DNA of 64,000 nt from Nansenia antarctica (Eukaryota; Chordata; Actinopteri; Argentiniformes; Microstomatidae): positions 30,887,891 through 30,951,890 of the forward strand of contig OZ022351.1 of NCBI GenBank assembly GCA_963989245.1, in the 5' to 3' direction. A model generated the notes under the pieces. It searched no databases, had not been told where the DNA came from, and saw nothing but the letters and a program-made list of their open reading frames with translations. A program made the position numbers and the translations under genes. How positions within the stretch are numbered: position 1 is the stretch's first letter; every line of letters begins with the position of its first letter. Below, in pieces: positions 33,662 through 44,952 of the stretch.

Positions 33662-34557
33662 GTTGTTATTATACCAAAACAACTGGCAATCTAATCCGAG
33701 CAGTTGTTATTATGTACTATTATATGTATTAGTAATATATATGTGCCATTTTTGATGGAGGGCAGTGAGCGGGAGACTCATCAAGGACATGTAGTTAACT
33801 AATGCAGTGGACAGCGGCTGTTTCTCCAGCGTTCCTGTCGGATTTCGTATGACGCCATAAATGTAACTAAAGTTCAGCCTCAAAGTTGTTGCACTGTTGT
33901 CCTAAATCAGTGCAGACTGGCAGGGTAGGAGCACAGGTTTCATACAGGTTAGAGCTTATTCTGTCATGGTCTGATAATGAAGCATTGTTCTTTTTTATTT
34001 GATGACTTGTTTGATCGATTGATAGCGTTCAAGTTCATTCAAGTTGTGAATGAATCGCGAGCGTCAATGCTTTTCTACGATACTACGTGTAATGTCACTT
34101 GGACATAGAATAATAAGACACTTGAGTCTGGGTTCAACAAAGGTATAACCAGTTTACTTCGGTTCTCTCGACACCTGTCAGTCACCTACTGGTATATCAC
34201 GAACTCTCTCTAAGGCGCATGCGCCGTCCTGGCTATGAATTAACCCATTCATTACACTACGGATTACGTATTAGTCGTGAAGGGTTGTCCCATTTCTTAG
34301 GGGAACCACTACGGCTTGTGGCTCTGTTCGGAGGCCTTGGCTCCAAAGCGAGTGACTCCAAAACGAACCGAAGTGGTAGAAAAGAGAATCGGGATTGGGC
34401 CTAAGTGTCCAATATTGTAGGACAATCTACTCTGTATATCTACTGCAAGTATATCTACATTTAGTCTAGAACCTAGAATGAATGAATGAATGAATGATTG
34501 CAGATAAATAGAATAAAAACCTGAAGGCACTAAAACTAGAAATCAGACAGTAACTCA

Positions 34558-34790
34558 GGGACAGAGACTGTGCACCCACTGCACACACAATGAGGTGGAA
34601 ACAGATGTGCACTTTTTAACTAACTGCCAACTGTACAAAAACATCAGAGAAGGTATGAAAGGAAAGGGAACAACGGTTTAATTATTCATCCTCAGAGAGA
34701 AAGATGCCCCAAGGCTCACCAATGGGGCATTACAAGGTTATTCAAGTCTGTGGGCAAAACCAGAATCTACTGTCATCACTTGGTGGAGGA
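34558..34790 (+). pseudogene. LINE C-terminal zinc-knuckle fragment
   Basis: A short frame reads CTHCTHNEVETDVHFLTNCQ followed by LYKNIREGMK. The CxxC...H....C pattern is the C-terminal knuckle of several LINE proteins. Nothing else of the element is recognisable. Confidence 0.5.
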
Positions 34791-34794
34791 GGCC

Positions 34795-35125
34795 AAGATC
34801 TTGGCTACCAGGCTTTGGAATACTCTGCCCTTGGATCTTAGATCAGCTGGCTTGGTCGAGGTTTTTAAAAAAACAGCTAAAGACTGTCTTGTATAGACAG
34901 GCTTTTGGATAGCCCCAAGGGCCTGTCTTTCTGTGTCCTGTTGATGTTGTTGTACACCTGTTGTCTGTTACTTGTTTTTATTTTCACTTGTTCGCCTGTT
35001 TTAACCTGCGGTGACTTTCGCTCTTGTATTATGTTTTATTGTGTTTCTTCCTTGTTATGTAAAGCACTTTGTGACCCTTGGTCTGGGAACGGTGCTGTAT
35101 AAATACATTTTACTTACTTACTTAG
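34795..35125 (+). mobile_element. 3' end of an L2/CR1-type LINE (plus-strand copy)
   Basis: A frame reads LWNTLPLDLRSAGLVEVFKK, followed by a 3' tail to TACTTACTTACTTA. It is the direct counterpart of the minus-strand copy at 9376-9739. Confidence 0.75.
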
Positions 35126-35430
35126 TTATTATTATTATATTATTACATTGGAGAATATCAGGACCCGACTTAGAAAATTATGTGACAATTATGAAGACTG
35201 TTGTAAATGATCATTTGGTTTAAGTTTTGTCTTGTCTAAAATAAATGTTATTGTTTGGTACATAAATGATATATTTTGTTGTCACATCCACATAAAAAAA
35301 CATGATCCCAGTGACTTCTGATTGATTCAGGTGACATTACAAACGTGTGATGTTCCAAAAAGATGGTTTCCAAGTCTCCATAGACAGCTCATTCCAAAAC
35401 TTTTGTTGTTGTTGTTGTTGTAGTACTGAC
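35126..35430. other. No gene recognised
   Basis: AT-rich. A (GTT)n run at about 35402-35422 lies just beyond the splice donor of the exon at 35431. Confidence 0.45.
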
Positions 35431-35628
35431 CTCATCCCTCATTTCTTCTCCTCCATTTTCTTCTTTCACCATTGCACCATTCTCCTCTACATCTTCTTCA
35501 TCCAGCTTCAGTGCCACCATCTCCGGACACCACTGTGAGCTTTTCAGGTCTGGAGAACCACAGCCAGATCCGGGGGACTCTGTGGACTCTGGTTCATACA
35601 TGGTTGCTGCTCTGAGGAGGACCTGCAG
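35431..35628 (-). CDS. Paralogous zinc-finger 5' exon (coding from 35601)
   Basis: Bounded by the acceptor TTTGTTTCTAG and a donor GATGAG|GTCAGT. From ATG at 35601 it reads YEPESTESPGSGCGSPDLKS and then KLDEEDVEENGAMVKEENGG. It is clearly a duplicate of the exon at 24657-24864 and keeps the Met that the other lost. The exon is 198 bp, 10 shorter, and ends in phase 0 if this donor is used. It would then not join in frame to the finger exon at 19895. No finger exon lies between it and 24864. It may be an alternative first coding exon or an orphan of a lost copy. Confidence 0.6.
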
Positions 35629-36092
35629 CTAGAAACAAAAGAAGCACAAACAGGTAAAACTATAAATTACAGCCAAACATCTGATGGGACAAGTTCTGCA
35701 AAGGGGCAATACCACAGTATCAGAATGATAATTGGGACTCGATTTTCCAATTGGGAAACCACTTTCATCAAGATATATGTTGTGCCCTAAGCTTGACACA
35801 ATTAATATCCAAGTCCACACGCCATCATTTGGAAAACCCTAGGAAATCTACCCTGCTTGACATTCTATTGACTAATAGTCCCTCAGTGTTTCCTCTACAT
35901 GCATTTATTGGTGGCGGGCCGCCACGAATGAATTTCCTCCGCCACGAATTGATTCAGTCCACAACAACAACAAAAAAAAAGTTCTCAAAAAAAAACAATC
36001 TCAGAAAATAAATAAAAAAAAGATCTGAACATTTTAGCTGATTAAAATATATCTGATCCTAGATCAGCGCTATAATGGATGTTGACTAAAAG

Positions 36093-36567
36093 TAGGGATG
36101 CTCCGATCTGGATTTTTGGGGCCGATACCGATCACCGATTTTTTTCCTCAAGATCAACCGATACCGATACCGATATTTAAAAAAACACATAACTGTAGGC
36201 CTACTGACTGGATAGCCTACATATTTTTTGCTTTTTAGACAAAAGTTTTGATCCATTAGGCACCAAGCAAACGCAGACCCATTTTTATGGCATAGTAAAA
36301 GTCTGGCCTATCACCCAGTTAGGGCCTGAAGCCCAAGTCAGTCGATATGGCTGTATAAAAGACATCATAAACGTGGCCTTCATGGTTTACATACTGTTAC
36401 GTCCTCCTGTGTTTTCTGTTCAGTTATCTGTCTTCCCCAGGGGAGGAAAAAAAAAAAAAAAAAAAAATCGGTTTTTGCGATCGGCCATTTTTGCCGATCA
36501 CCGATCGAGTCATTTGGAGTGAAATCGGCCGATTTAAATCGGTGGCCGATAAATCGGAGCATCCCTA
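36093..36567. mobile_element. hAT MITE, TAGGGATGCTCC family, 8-bp TSD
   Basis: The ends are TAGGGATGCTCCGATCTGG and CGGAGCATCCCTA. The duplication ACTAAAAG lies at 36085-36092 and 36568-36575. The empty site GTTGACTAAAAGTGCACC is present in the sister hAT copy near 48488. Internal GATACCGATA repeats are present. Confidence 0.92.
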
Positions 36568-37070
36568 ACTAAAAGTGCACCTAAATCCACGCCCATCTCT
36601 CTCTAACCGCTGATCCAAAATCAGATTAATGACATTCAGTTGACGACGTGACACAAGGGCTCCTGATTGGTCTAAATGTGAACTGTGGTATTATTGTTAT
36701 TGTGTACAGGCCACCGTAGTGACATCAGGGGGGTATTCCATCAACATCGCCAAAGGGAAAATCCAGGTTTAGTCTGATAAATCTCGCGAGAGTTCTTAAA
36801 AATATCCAGGCATATTCTGATAGGTCTCGCGAGAGTTATCAAAAATAAGCCAGGATTTTCCTTTAGCGACGTTGATGGAATACCCCCCAGGTCAGGTGGG
36901 CAGGTTACGACGAGACAACAAGAGACCGGTATTGTAGAGCTTACAGAGCGAGTTAAAATAAAGACACTTACATTGAAATACAGAAGGACTCACGTGTATG
37001 TTTAATAGAATAACACGACATGGTGTCAGAAGTCCTGTAAGTGAGTGTTAAGAGTTAGATCGGCCGACAA

Positions 37071-37454
37071 GTGTCATTTGAGCTTGTGACGGTGAGAAGG
37101 GAGAAGAAAAAATGGATGCTAATGCTAACGCGGGAGCAGCTGCAGTCCAGAGAGCTTCTTCGAAAAATTAAACGAAAACAGCGACAGATGGATGGATTTT
37201 TCAAGAAAAAAGATGTCCCAGACACTTCAAACATTGCTGAAGCTAGCAGTGGCTATGAGCGACCCGAAACTGCATGGCTGGCAGGACCAAAGAAGCTAGG
37301 TGGTGGATCAGCTAACTGCGTTTATGGCGGGGTACCACCACCACCAGCTACAACTACAACTACAGCGGGAGAGCCATCAGCATCGGCAAGCTGTGTTGGT
37401 GTATCAGCAGACATTAGCAAGTCAAAAAACTATTCTTATGTGCCGTCACTTTAG
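37071..37454 (+). pseudogene. hAT transposase N-terminal remnant
   Basis: The 127-residue frame contains KIKRKQRQMDGFFKKKDVPD, resembling the N-terminal leader of hAT transposases of the ZMYM/TTF type, then low-complexity PPPPATTTTTAG. No BED finger, RNase H-like core or dimerisation region follows. It may be expressed as a short peptide at most. Confidence 0.45.
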
Positions 37455-38399
37455 CAACGACACAGGATTGTCAAGGGGAAAAGAAGGGGAGACGATTTTT
37501 TTATTGACAACGGAATTACATGCTGGAAAAACATGCAGCTAAAATTCAGGGAACATTTGGACCTTCAGAGACACACGGGAGAAGTACGGGAAAACAGGGC
37601 TGATGTGGGTGTCATCAAAGGTAAGAGTTTGTTTTCTTTAACTCAGCTGATACTCAGCTGTTTACCGAATGCTCCATCTGACTGTGATTTTACTTCTGTA
37701 ATGTGGTGGGTTGACATAATTCACGCACAGAACTATAGGTTGAGAGTATTGTTCCGTCCGCAGTTGAGTGCGTAGTACCCAAGTTGTTTAGACTGTTCTA
37801 TTTACTGCTTGAGTGTGTTGTTGACAATCGTTCATGTCCTTCATTAAACGTTTAGCTTTGTCATTTGATACGCCGCCTACGACTACCATCTCTCTGCACT
37901 ACAGTAAACAGTTAATCAGTAACGTTAGCCGCTTTTGTGCTCATGTAGGCCTACTTCGTATTATATTATAGCTGATGATCTTTGTGTGTGTGTATGTGTC
38001 TGTCAGTCACAAGTTTATATTCTGTATATTCATTATTATTTTTTTGGCCATCCTCTAGTTTTGGCTGAAATGAGGTCGTTGTTTAAAAAAAAATAAAAAT
38101 AAAAAAAACGCGTGCACGCGCGTTTCATGCGCGTGCACGCGAAAAACATTCGCGCGCGCACAAGGGCTATCCGCCACCAATGTAAAAATTCCTGGAGGAA
38201 ACACTGTCCCTACAATATAGACATATATATTTTTATAAAAGTGATCACTGTTCCATTGTGTGTCAGAGATGCTTATTTGCCTGTCAGTCTGTCAGTCACA
38301 TGTATATTATACGGTAACCTATGTTCAGTGCTGTATGCGCGTTCCGCATGTTCTGCTGCAGCTGTACGATATCTTGGTATTTGATCACCTTCTATATAA

Positions 38400-38592
38400 A
38401 ATCACCTGCTCGGCTTTAATGGCTTAACCGCAATTAAAAAATAAAATAAATGTTGCCATCCTCTAGTTTTTGGTGAAATTACGTCTTTGTTTTGAGAGCC
38501 AGTGCGCGTTTCATGCGCGTACACGCGAAAAGAATTGCGCGCGAAAACTGACCACCCTGCCACTAATGTGAAGAAATCCTGGAGGAAACACT
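38400..38592 (+). mobile_element. Right-end fragment of the CAGTGTTTCCTC hAT family
   Basis: It repeats the last 190 bp of copy 2: CATCCTCTAGTTTT, GTTTCATGCGCGTACACGCG and TCCTGGAGGAAACACT. It ends directly at the next element at 38597. Confidence 0.75.
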
Positions 38593-38838
38593 CCACCAGG
38601 GCTGGAATGGCCATCTGGCATACCGGGCATTTGCCCGGTGGGCCGCGGCAGTTTTGGGACGAAATTATTATTTTTTTGGACCAGCCGGCCCGGCCGAAAG
38701 CTACCATCGAACGGCCCATAAATCGGAAGCTACCATCGGGCGGCCCATAAATCGGGGACAGCGGCCCATTTGTTTCTTTTCTATGCGGACACTGGGCTGG
38801 CCCAGTCAACAGAGAGAGAGAGGGGGGGGGGTCAGGGG

Positions 38839-40017
38839 TAGGGCTGCAACAACGAATCGATGAAATCGACAAAAATCGATAATGAAATTCGTTGGCGACG
38901 AATGCCATTATCGATTCGCCGTTTTTTTTTTTTTTTGGGCGGGTTTTGTTTCCATAACAAACCTACTTCCTGTTGACGCACGCCACGCTGTCTTGCGGCC
39001 GGTGTAGGCATCGCGAATCATAGCGCTACCTATGGCCGGAAAGGGCAGAACCTATGACCGGAACCGGAAAAGTGGGAAAATCCGGTACCTACACCGGCAC
39101 GGCGGCTACATTTAAATCTTGCTACTCAAAAGCCTTGAGAGTGAAGCTGTCTGCTGTCTGCTGTCAGGACATGCTAGTGAGTTAGCTAGCAGGGTTAGCT
39201 CGCTGCTGCCGCTAGCTGACTGTCACTACGCTGCTCGTCCAGCTGTAGTCTGCGTAGCTGTGCTGAGAACCAGAGCACTAACTATGTTTCTATAGAGGAG
39301 GGTTACAGCTAACTTCCTATTGTTTTATTATATAAGTCCTGCTGGGCTCAGCCCTTCCATGGTCTCCTGCTCTCCATGCAAATGCGTTAGTGTGAGTTCT
39401 GGCGAAGCGTCAGCTAAATGACTGTAATGTAATGCGATAGCCAGTGAGTGTTTGCTCGCATTCATGAATTCAATATTGCATGACAAGTGTATTTAGCTAG
39501 CTGGCTAACATCAGTGGTAGAGCAGAGGTGATAAGCTAAAGGCTAGCTAGTGGTAGCCTACCAAGCTACCCGTGAGTTAGAGTGAGGCACTGACTGTAGC
39601 CTAGCCTATTGTATGGAGTGAGAGGACACATTGCATTGTTTTGGAGCATATCTGTTATATAAAAACATTAGTGTCTTGTCTGTAGCCACTTTGGGTTACT
39701 GACCTTTACATTAAGCAAAGTTATTACCTAAAACAATGCATGTATTGAGCTAGAGTTCAACTACTTTATTGAAACAATCTACCGCCATAGTCCATGGCCT
39801 GTTGTTAAACCTATTTGATGTAGCAAAGCCTTTTTTATTTATATTATTTTTTATTAATACTTATTCATTTTGCACATGTATATGTATAGGCCTGGCTGAT
39901 TTAGAAAACATGAAATAACATTTGCAAAAGAAATCTTTTTTTTCCGCTTTTTTTTTTAATCGAAAAAATAATCTGCAGATTAATCGATTATCAAAATAAT
40001 CGTTAGTTGCAGCCCTA
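38839..40017. mobile_element. hAT element, TAGGGCTGCAAC family, 8-bp TSD
   Basis: The ends are TAGGGCTGCAACAACGAATC and CGTTAGTTGCAGCCCTA. The duplication GTCAGGGG lies at 38831-38838 and 40018-40025. Subterminal ATCGAT/AATCGA repeats occur at both ends. It is 1,179 bp and has no long frame. Confidence 0.93.
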
Positions 40018-40109
40018 GTCAGGGGTCACGCACGCAGCACCAGACCTCGGTCTCAGTTTGCCGGTAGTAAAATAAATTTAGTTAGCCTGGATAGTGGATA
40101 CTGAGAGAG

Positions 40110-40310
40110 ATGGAGCGCAAAAGCACACAAAAACGGAAGGGAGGATGGGAAAAACTTAGGGAGAAAAACAAAAAGAAACTCGAGGCAGATGCTGCCAAAT
40201 GTGTAAACATTAGGGACATGTTTGCTGCAGGGGCTGCTGCACCCTCAAGTTTACCACAGCAGCAACAGCAACAGGTTGAAGAGGAAGCTAGCTGGGAGGA
40301 GCGGGAGTAG
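40110..40310 (+). pseudogene. hAT transposase N-terminus (ZMYM1-like type)
   Basis: From ATG at 40110 the frame reads MERKSTQKRKGGWEKLREKN and then AAKCVNIRDMFAAG with a glutamine run, as in the leader before the TTF-type zinc finger of many fish hAT transposases. It stops after 66 residues. Catalytic parts are lost. Confidence 0.65.
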
Positions 40311-40607
40311 GGTACAGTTACAGAGGATAGAGAAGAAGCGGGGCCGAGTCAGCCTGTAACCGTTGACCCGGTAAGGAAAATATAGGTAGCTGTAACGGAT
40401 CGCCCCCCACGGTTCGGCACGCATGTGTACCGCGGATCAATTGCAAAATGTAACCAAGTAATAATATTACTTAATCTTAGTTAATATCCCTTGTAAATCA
40501 CAATGTAGAGTTGCCATGAAAAGATAGACGACAGTTGCGTGCTTTGTTTTACTCTAAAGCGCAATGATAGGTTGATAATGAAAAAAAAATTCCAGAACAA
40601 CAAGGCT

Positions 40608-40738
40608 GCGTTCGTAAATTCGCTCAGGAATCTGATCAGCATTCATGGAACGCCTCTTGTCCAATCAAATTACTTGGTCCCTTTATGACGTCGGACCCAG
40701 TGTGCTCTCCGGCGCTCTCAGAGCAAATTTACGAACGC
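40608..40738. repeat. Small foldback MITE
   Basis: GCGTTCGTAAATTCGCTC at 40608-40625 and GAGCAAATTTACGAACGC at 40721-40738 are inverted with one mismatch. Part of it reappears as the loop of the palindrome at 44953-45168. Confidence 0.75.
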
Positions 40739-40836
40739 ATCCCAAGTGTATCATGGCGAGTAGAGTAGTGCTGCTAATGTTGGCGACAGAGAAGAACTCG
40801 AAATGCCTCCCTCGTCATTTAAATCCCATGTATGGG

Positions 40837-41951
40837 TAGGGTTGGGTATCGTTTGGGTTTTATCCGGTACCGGTACCTAACCGATACTTTAAAAACGGTA
40901 CCGGTACCGAAACGGTACTTAATTCGGTACTTTAGATTTTTAAAAATGACATATATTAATAATAACACGGTCGACAACATTAAACAGCTTTTCACTTTTT
41001 TAATGCTGAGGCACAATATATAAATATACACTCAAATTAAAATAAATGAAAATAAAACTCCTGCTGACTGAGGCACAATATACATATATATAATATTACA
41101 GTGAAATATACACTCAAATAAAAAATAAATTTAAATAAAACTCCCACCTCAGCAATTCTTTTGCAAAAAGATCAGCATATTTGCCTTCTCTGGCAAAATA
41201 CGACACCTCTCTTGACTTTTTTATTGTCATTTTGACTTTTGTTTTGTTTTGACATAATTGTCTAATGGCACAGATTTATAAACATAAAGTAAACAAATAT
41301 TGTTTTCACGTCACTTCACCTGAAACTGAACGACACAGCGCGGAGCGAATTCCCTGGTAAAACGTTTCTCTCCCCCCGCTGTCAACGGGAGTCGTCAACC
41401 AGGAAGCGGTGCTGAGAGAGCAAGACACGGATCTACCGGCATTTGACTGCCGCTGGACTGAGGAACACCATAGGCACAGCACATCGCCATAATAGCGATA
41501 AAGTGCGAATGATTTTAAGCATTTTGAGCACTTCGCATTGTTTTCGTCGAGTCGGGTGAAATGCAGCCACACTTTAGAACGCTGCTTCATTAGGGCCTTC
41601 GGCATTCTCGGTGAACTCGTAGCTAGGCTAGCTAGCGAAATTAGATAATATGATTATGATAATAATAATAATAATACAATTCAGATAATATAATAATTTA
41701 GTATATATGCTTTCACTCACTCTTCTTAACTCGTAACACAACTGCTCAGCTCACTACTACCACGACACGCACTGAGTGGAAATTTAACAGGCGATGTGAC
41801 GTCACGAGTCACCAGTTGACTGTTGCATGACACCGGACACCAGGGGGCGAGATAGAAAAGTACCGAAATGAGGTACCGAAATCTCCTTTGCAATTCGGTA
41901 CGGTATATACCGAATGTAAAGTAACCGGTATATACCGGTACCGATTTTCGG
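40837..41951 (-). mobile_element. hAT element, TAGGGTTGGGTATCG family, one end missing
   Basis: The left end TAGGGTTGGGTATCG is followed by many GGTACCGG/CCGGTACC repeats. These reappear at 41860-41950, but the matching right terminus is replaced by the next element at 41952. A BED-finger relic lies on the minus strand. Confidence 0.7.
41306..41605 (-). pseudogene. ZBED-type hAT transposase N-terminus
   Basis: The frame reads KQRSKVWLHFTRLDENNAKC followed by SKCLKSFAL. This is the first half of a BED zinc finger (W-x-HF ... CxxC). The two histidines that complete the finger are not seen because the frame is disrupted after FALYRYYGD. Known role of the domain: DNA binding in hAT transposases and their domesticated relatives. 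Confidence 0.7.
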
Positions 41952-42631
41952 TAGGGATGCTCCGATCTGGATTTTTGGGGCCGATACCGATCACCGATTT
42001 TTTTTCTCAAGATCTACCGATACCGATACCGATCTTTTTAACAATACATAACTGTATGCCTACTGACTGGATAATAGCCTACATATATTTTGCTTTTTAG
42101 ACAAAAGTCTTGATCCATTAGGCACCAAGCAAACGCAGACCCAAGTCAGTCGATATGGCTGTATAAAAGACATCATAAACGTGGCCTTCATGGTTTACAT
42201 ACGCAGGGGTGCAAACTGGCGATGGTCCAAAAAGGTGACACTTTTTGGTCCGTGGATGGTTAGCTCTATCATTAACAGTCTAACAATGATGCGCGTGTAA
42301 GTAGCGATGGCCCTGACCGTAACACCCGCATAATTAATGTAAGCAGGTTTCTACAAGTTACATTTAAGACCTTTATAAGAACACTTTTAATAGATTTGAA
42401 GACCTATTGAGCAAGTATTGGTATTAGACTCACATTCATTGATTCTTTTCATTAGCAATGCTGGGTGATCTGTTCTGTTGCATATAGAACAATGATAATG
42501 TAAGTTAGCCTACTTTATCAATTCTTGATTCATTTCCATTGCTTCTCAACACAATACTAGATATAATAGCATAAATAACAGAATAAACTCACACACTTAC
42601 TTACACTGCATAGCCTACATACTGAGATATG

Positions 42632-42632
<1 letters not shown>

Positions 42633-42675
<43 letters not shown>

Positions 42676-42740
42676 CTCACAGGTACACACACACCTCTCA
42701 CAGGAGGGCCACACACACGTACAACTACACACACACGCAC
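42633..42740. repeat. (CA)n microsatellite
   Basis: About 20 pure CA repeats, then interrupted ones, with ACACCTCTCACAGG twice. Confidence 0.95.
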
Positions 42741-42774
42741 GCTATATTTACTAAAACACACACACCGTTGCTAC

Positions 42775-43285
42775 TAGGGCTGGGTATCGCCACTGATTTC
42801 CCAAAACGATTCGATTCGATCTAGTTACAATATACATTTTTTGCTTGAATATGAAAGAGATTCTCCAAACTAATGCTATAAATGGTTCAAGGAACCCTAT
42901 AACATGTAGCATTGTTAAACATATCAATGAATTGACTCCAAAGCAGTTACATGAATGTACTTTTTATTTACATATGACTTTGCTTTTGTCCAGCTCATCT
43001 CTATCGTCACATTTTTAAAATCCAAAATGCACCCAGACATCTGACTTTAAGCCTGGTGGTGACTTGAGTGTCCCTGCCATCGCCATGTTTTTAGATTTTA
43101 GTGTTGAGACCTCACGTTGCGTGAGATATGATAAATTCTTGTAGCGCGAGATCTGGCCACGAGATCTCGTTGCGGGTTGAAGCTGCAAGCAAAAAATAAA
43201 AATAAAAAAAAATATTAATCAATAATCGCTCATTTAATGAAGATCGATTCAGAATCGGGAAATCGATTTTTTGAACCCAGCCCTA
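42775..43285. mobile_element. hAT MITE, TAGGGCTGGGTATCG family, 8-bp TSD
   Basis: The ends are TAGGGCTGGGTATCG and GAACCCAGCCCTA. The duplication GTTGCTAC lies at 42767-42774 and 43286-43293. It is 511 bp, with ATTCGATTCGAT-like subterminal repeats and no coding frame. Confidence 0.93.
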
Positions 43286-43438
43286 GTTGCTACCACTGCA
43301 AGTTTGAAGAAATTATAACTTCACATGCCTACAGTCGAATCGCCTCCTACGGCGATTATCGTATCGTGGCCTCTTGTCTTATCGTTTCACGTGGCAACAT
43401 ATCAGGGTTTTGGGCGCAGCTTAACTGACGGTATTTAG

Positions 43439-44952
43439 TAGGGATGCACGATATGCATTTTTTCCAACCGATACCGATACCGATATTTACCCGCTTCTCG
43501 TGGCCAATAACCGATACCGATATTATTATTATTATTTTATTTTTTCTTTCCTAGCCCCAGGGGAGCTCCCCCTCCCAAATTTCGTTGTTTGGTAGCTGTA
43601 CTATATCAATGACAATAAAGACCATTCAGATATAATTTCACAGTTGATAACCTGTAGTTCATGCACACCTGAAGGTAAGAAAGGCTATGTAGTGAGCAAA
43701 GATTGATGATTTAATATTCCATAGTGATCTCACCAAATCTAACTTACATCACTATTGTTAACACAACAAAGAGAACACTTCTGACTCTTCAAATGTTCAT
43801 TTATTATTTCCTCTAACAAACAGAATCTGTTATAGACAGTGCACAATGCGTTTTTTAGCCAAGATCTGGCCTCCTTTTATGAAAACAAAAAAGGCTCACC
43901 TAAGAGCAGTAATTAGATGCGTTGTGCGACCTCATCATTGTCCGAGTCTCTCCTAGGGTCATAGCTGTAACATACTGTGTGTTGTCTCACTACACCACAC
44001 TAACACACTGATGTGATTCGCTTTCTGTATCCGTCGTGTCCCAACGGAGTTGACGTAGGTCGCGGCCAGCAACCAGAAATAAACTACATGTCTACAGTAA
44101 AGTCGTGTCCGTGTCTGTCAAGAACATTACAATAGCGAGCAGCGGTAAAGCTGTCAATTCCCTTGTCATCCAGTACCGGGAAACCGATGTCAGGGCTATG
44201 TGGCACTAAGTCCGCCCAGCATGGTGTCGGTAAACCTGGAGACATGTCCGCGTTAGACTGTGATGGCAGCGGATCTTCTCCCGACAGGCTAGCCATGCGA
44301 CTTAGCCGTCAGCGGAGAAGTTTCTTGGGGAACACTGCACAGTGGATACACTCATCGGTAGAGATAACAGCGGCCTGGGCGTGGATTAATCCCAGACACG
44401 CTGCGCACTTAGAGTGGGTGTCCCAGCTAGCCATTTACGTCTCGGCTGTGCTAGCTGTGCTAGGTCCGCTAGCCTCAACGTTAGCCATTGCTGGCTAGGG
44501 GTTGTAGGCTAGCTGCTAGCAGGCCTCGCTACTTCACCCGTTAGCTTGTCAGCTATCAAGGGAAAACAGAGGGGCCAGGGGAGGGATATTACTATCTACC
44601 CGCTACAAGATGTGTCGTTGTGTTGTAACTCGTAGACCTTTGCCCTCCTCTCCGAACTTTTGTCGAACATGTGTTGCAAATTGCAAACGCAATATCTGCC
44701 TCAGAAACTGTGAAGAATGTCCACACCGGGGAAGGCATGTTTCGCTCGCGTCTCGTCAAAACAAACTGCGTGCCTGAGTGCGGAAACCGGAAGCAGAGCG
44801 CGGAAACCGGAAACCGGAAGCAGAACTATTTCCGGCTTCATAATATCGGTTAAATATCGGCTAAATTTTATAAAACCGATAAATACCGATAAACATTAAT
44901 GTCCCATTATCGGGCCGATAAATATCGGTGCCGATAATATCGTGCATCCCTA
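43439..44952. mobile_element. hAT element, TAGGGATGCACGATA family, 8-bp TSD
   Basis: The ends are TAGGGATGCACGATATGC and ATATCGTGCATCCCTA. The duplication GTATTTAG lies at 43431-43438 and 44953-44960. CCGATA repeats occur near both ends. An L2-type tail (about 43560-43628) lies inside. The GC-rich middle (44040-44520) has open frames on both strands that I do not recognise. Confidence 0.92.

Larger units (their letters stand above)
30409..34401. mobile_element. PIF/Harbinger-type element, copy 2 (inverted), with nested hAT
   Basis: The ends GGGTGAATCCCAATTCACC and GAATCGGGATTGGGCC are flanked by the 3-bp duplication TAA at 30406-30408 and 34402-34404. It is the inverted counterpart of 20667-24652: it shares GGTTTCATACAGGTTAGAGC, CAGCGGCTGTTTCTCCAGCG and ACATGTAGTTAACTAATGCA. 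Without the 2.2-kb hAT it is about 1.8 kb and non-coding. Confidence 0.8.
35884..38206 (+). mobile_element. hAT-like element, CAGTGTTTCCTC family, copy 2
   Basis: The ends are CAGTGTTTCCTCTACATGC and CCTGGAGGAAACACTG. The flanks share TCCCT (35879-35883 and 38207-38211). It contains the nested MITE 36093-36567, a block ACACGACATGGTGTCAGAAG, and a remnant transposase N-terminus. The copy at 48331-49875 lacks the MITE and about 250 bp of the coding part. Confidence 0.8.
38597..40380 (+). mobile_element. hAT element, CAGGGCTGGAATGG family, 3'-truncated
   Basis: The left end CAGGGCTGGAATGGCCATC is followed by GGGCATTTGCCCGGTGGGCC. A later hAT MITE-like element (38839-40017) splits its 5' region. 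Beyond that lies the first part of a transposase gene at 40110. The right end is not seen, so the element is broken near 40380. Confidence 0.65.

Noticed and set aside
36678..37033. A possible LTR end and primer-binding site (ACGACATGGTGTCAGAAGTC), with a second copy near 48945, suggesting an 11.6-kb LTR retroelement between them.
   Set aside because: Homology between the two copies continues on both sides and is bounded by hAT-type ends at 35884-38206 and 48331-49875. The repeats are parts of two hAT copies, not LTRs of one element.
44163..44498. GC-rich 111-residue open frame inside a hAT element as a captured host gene.
   Set aside because: Both strands are open here because of composition, and no domain or splice structure supports a gene.
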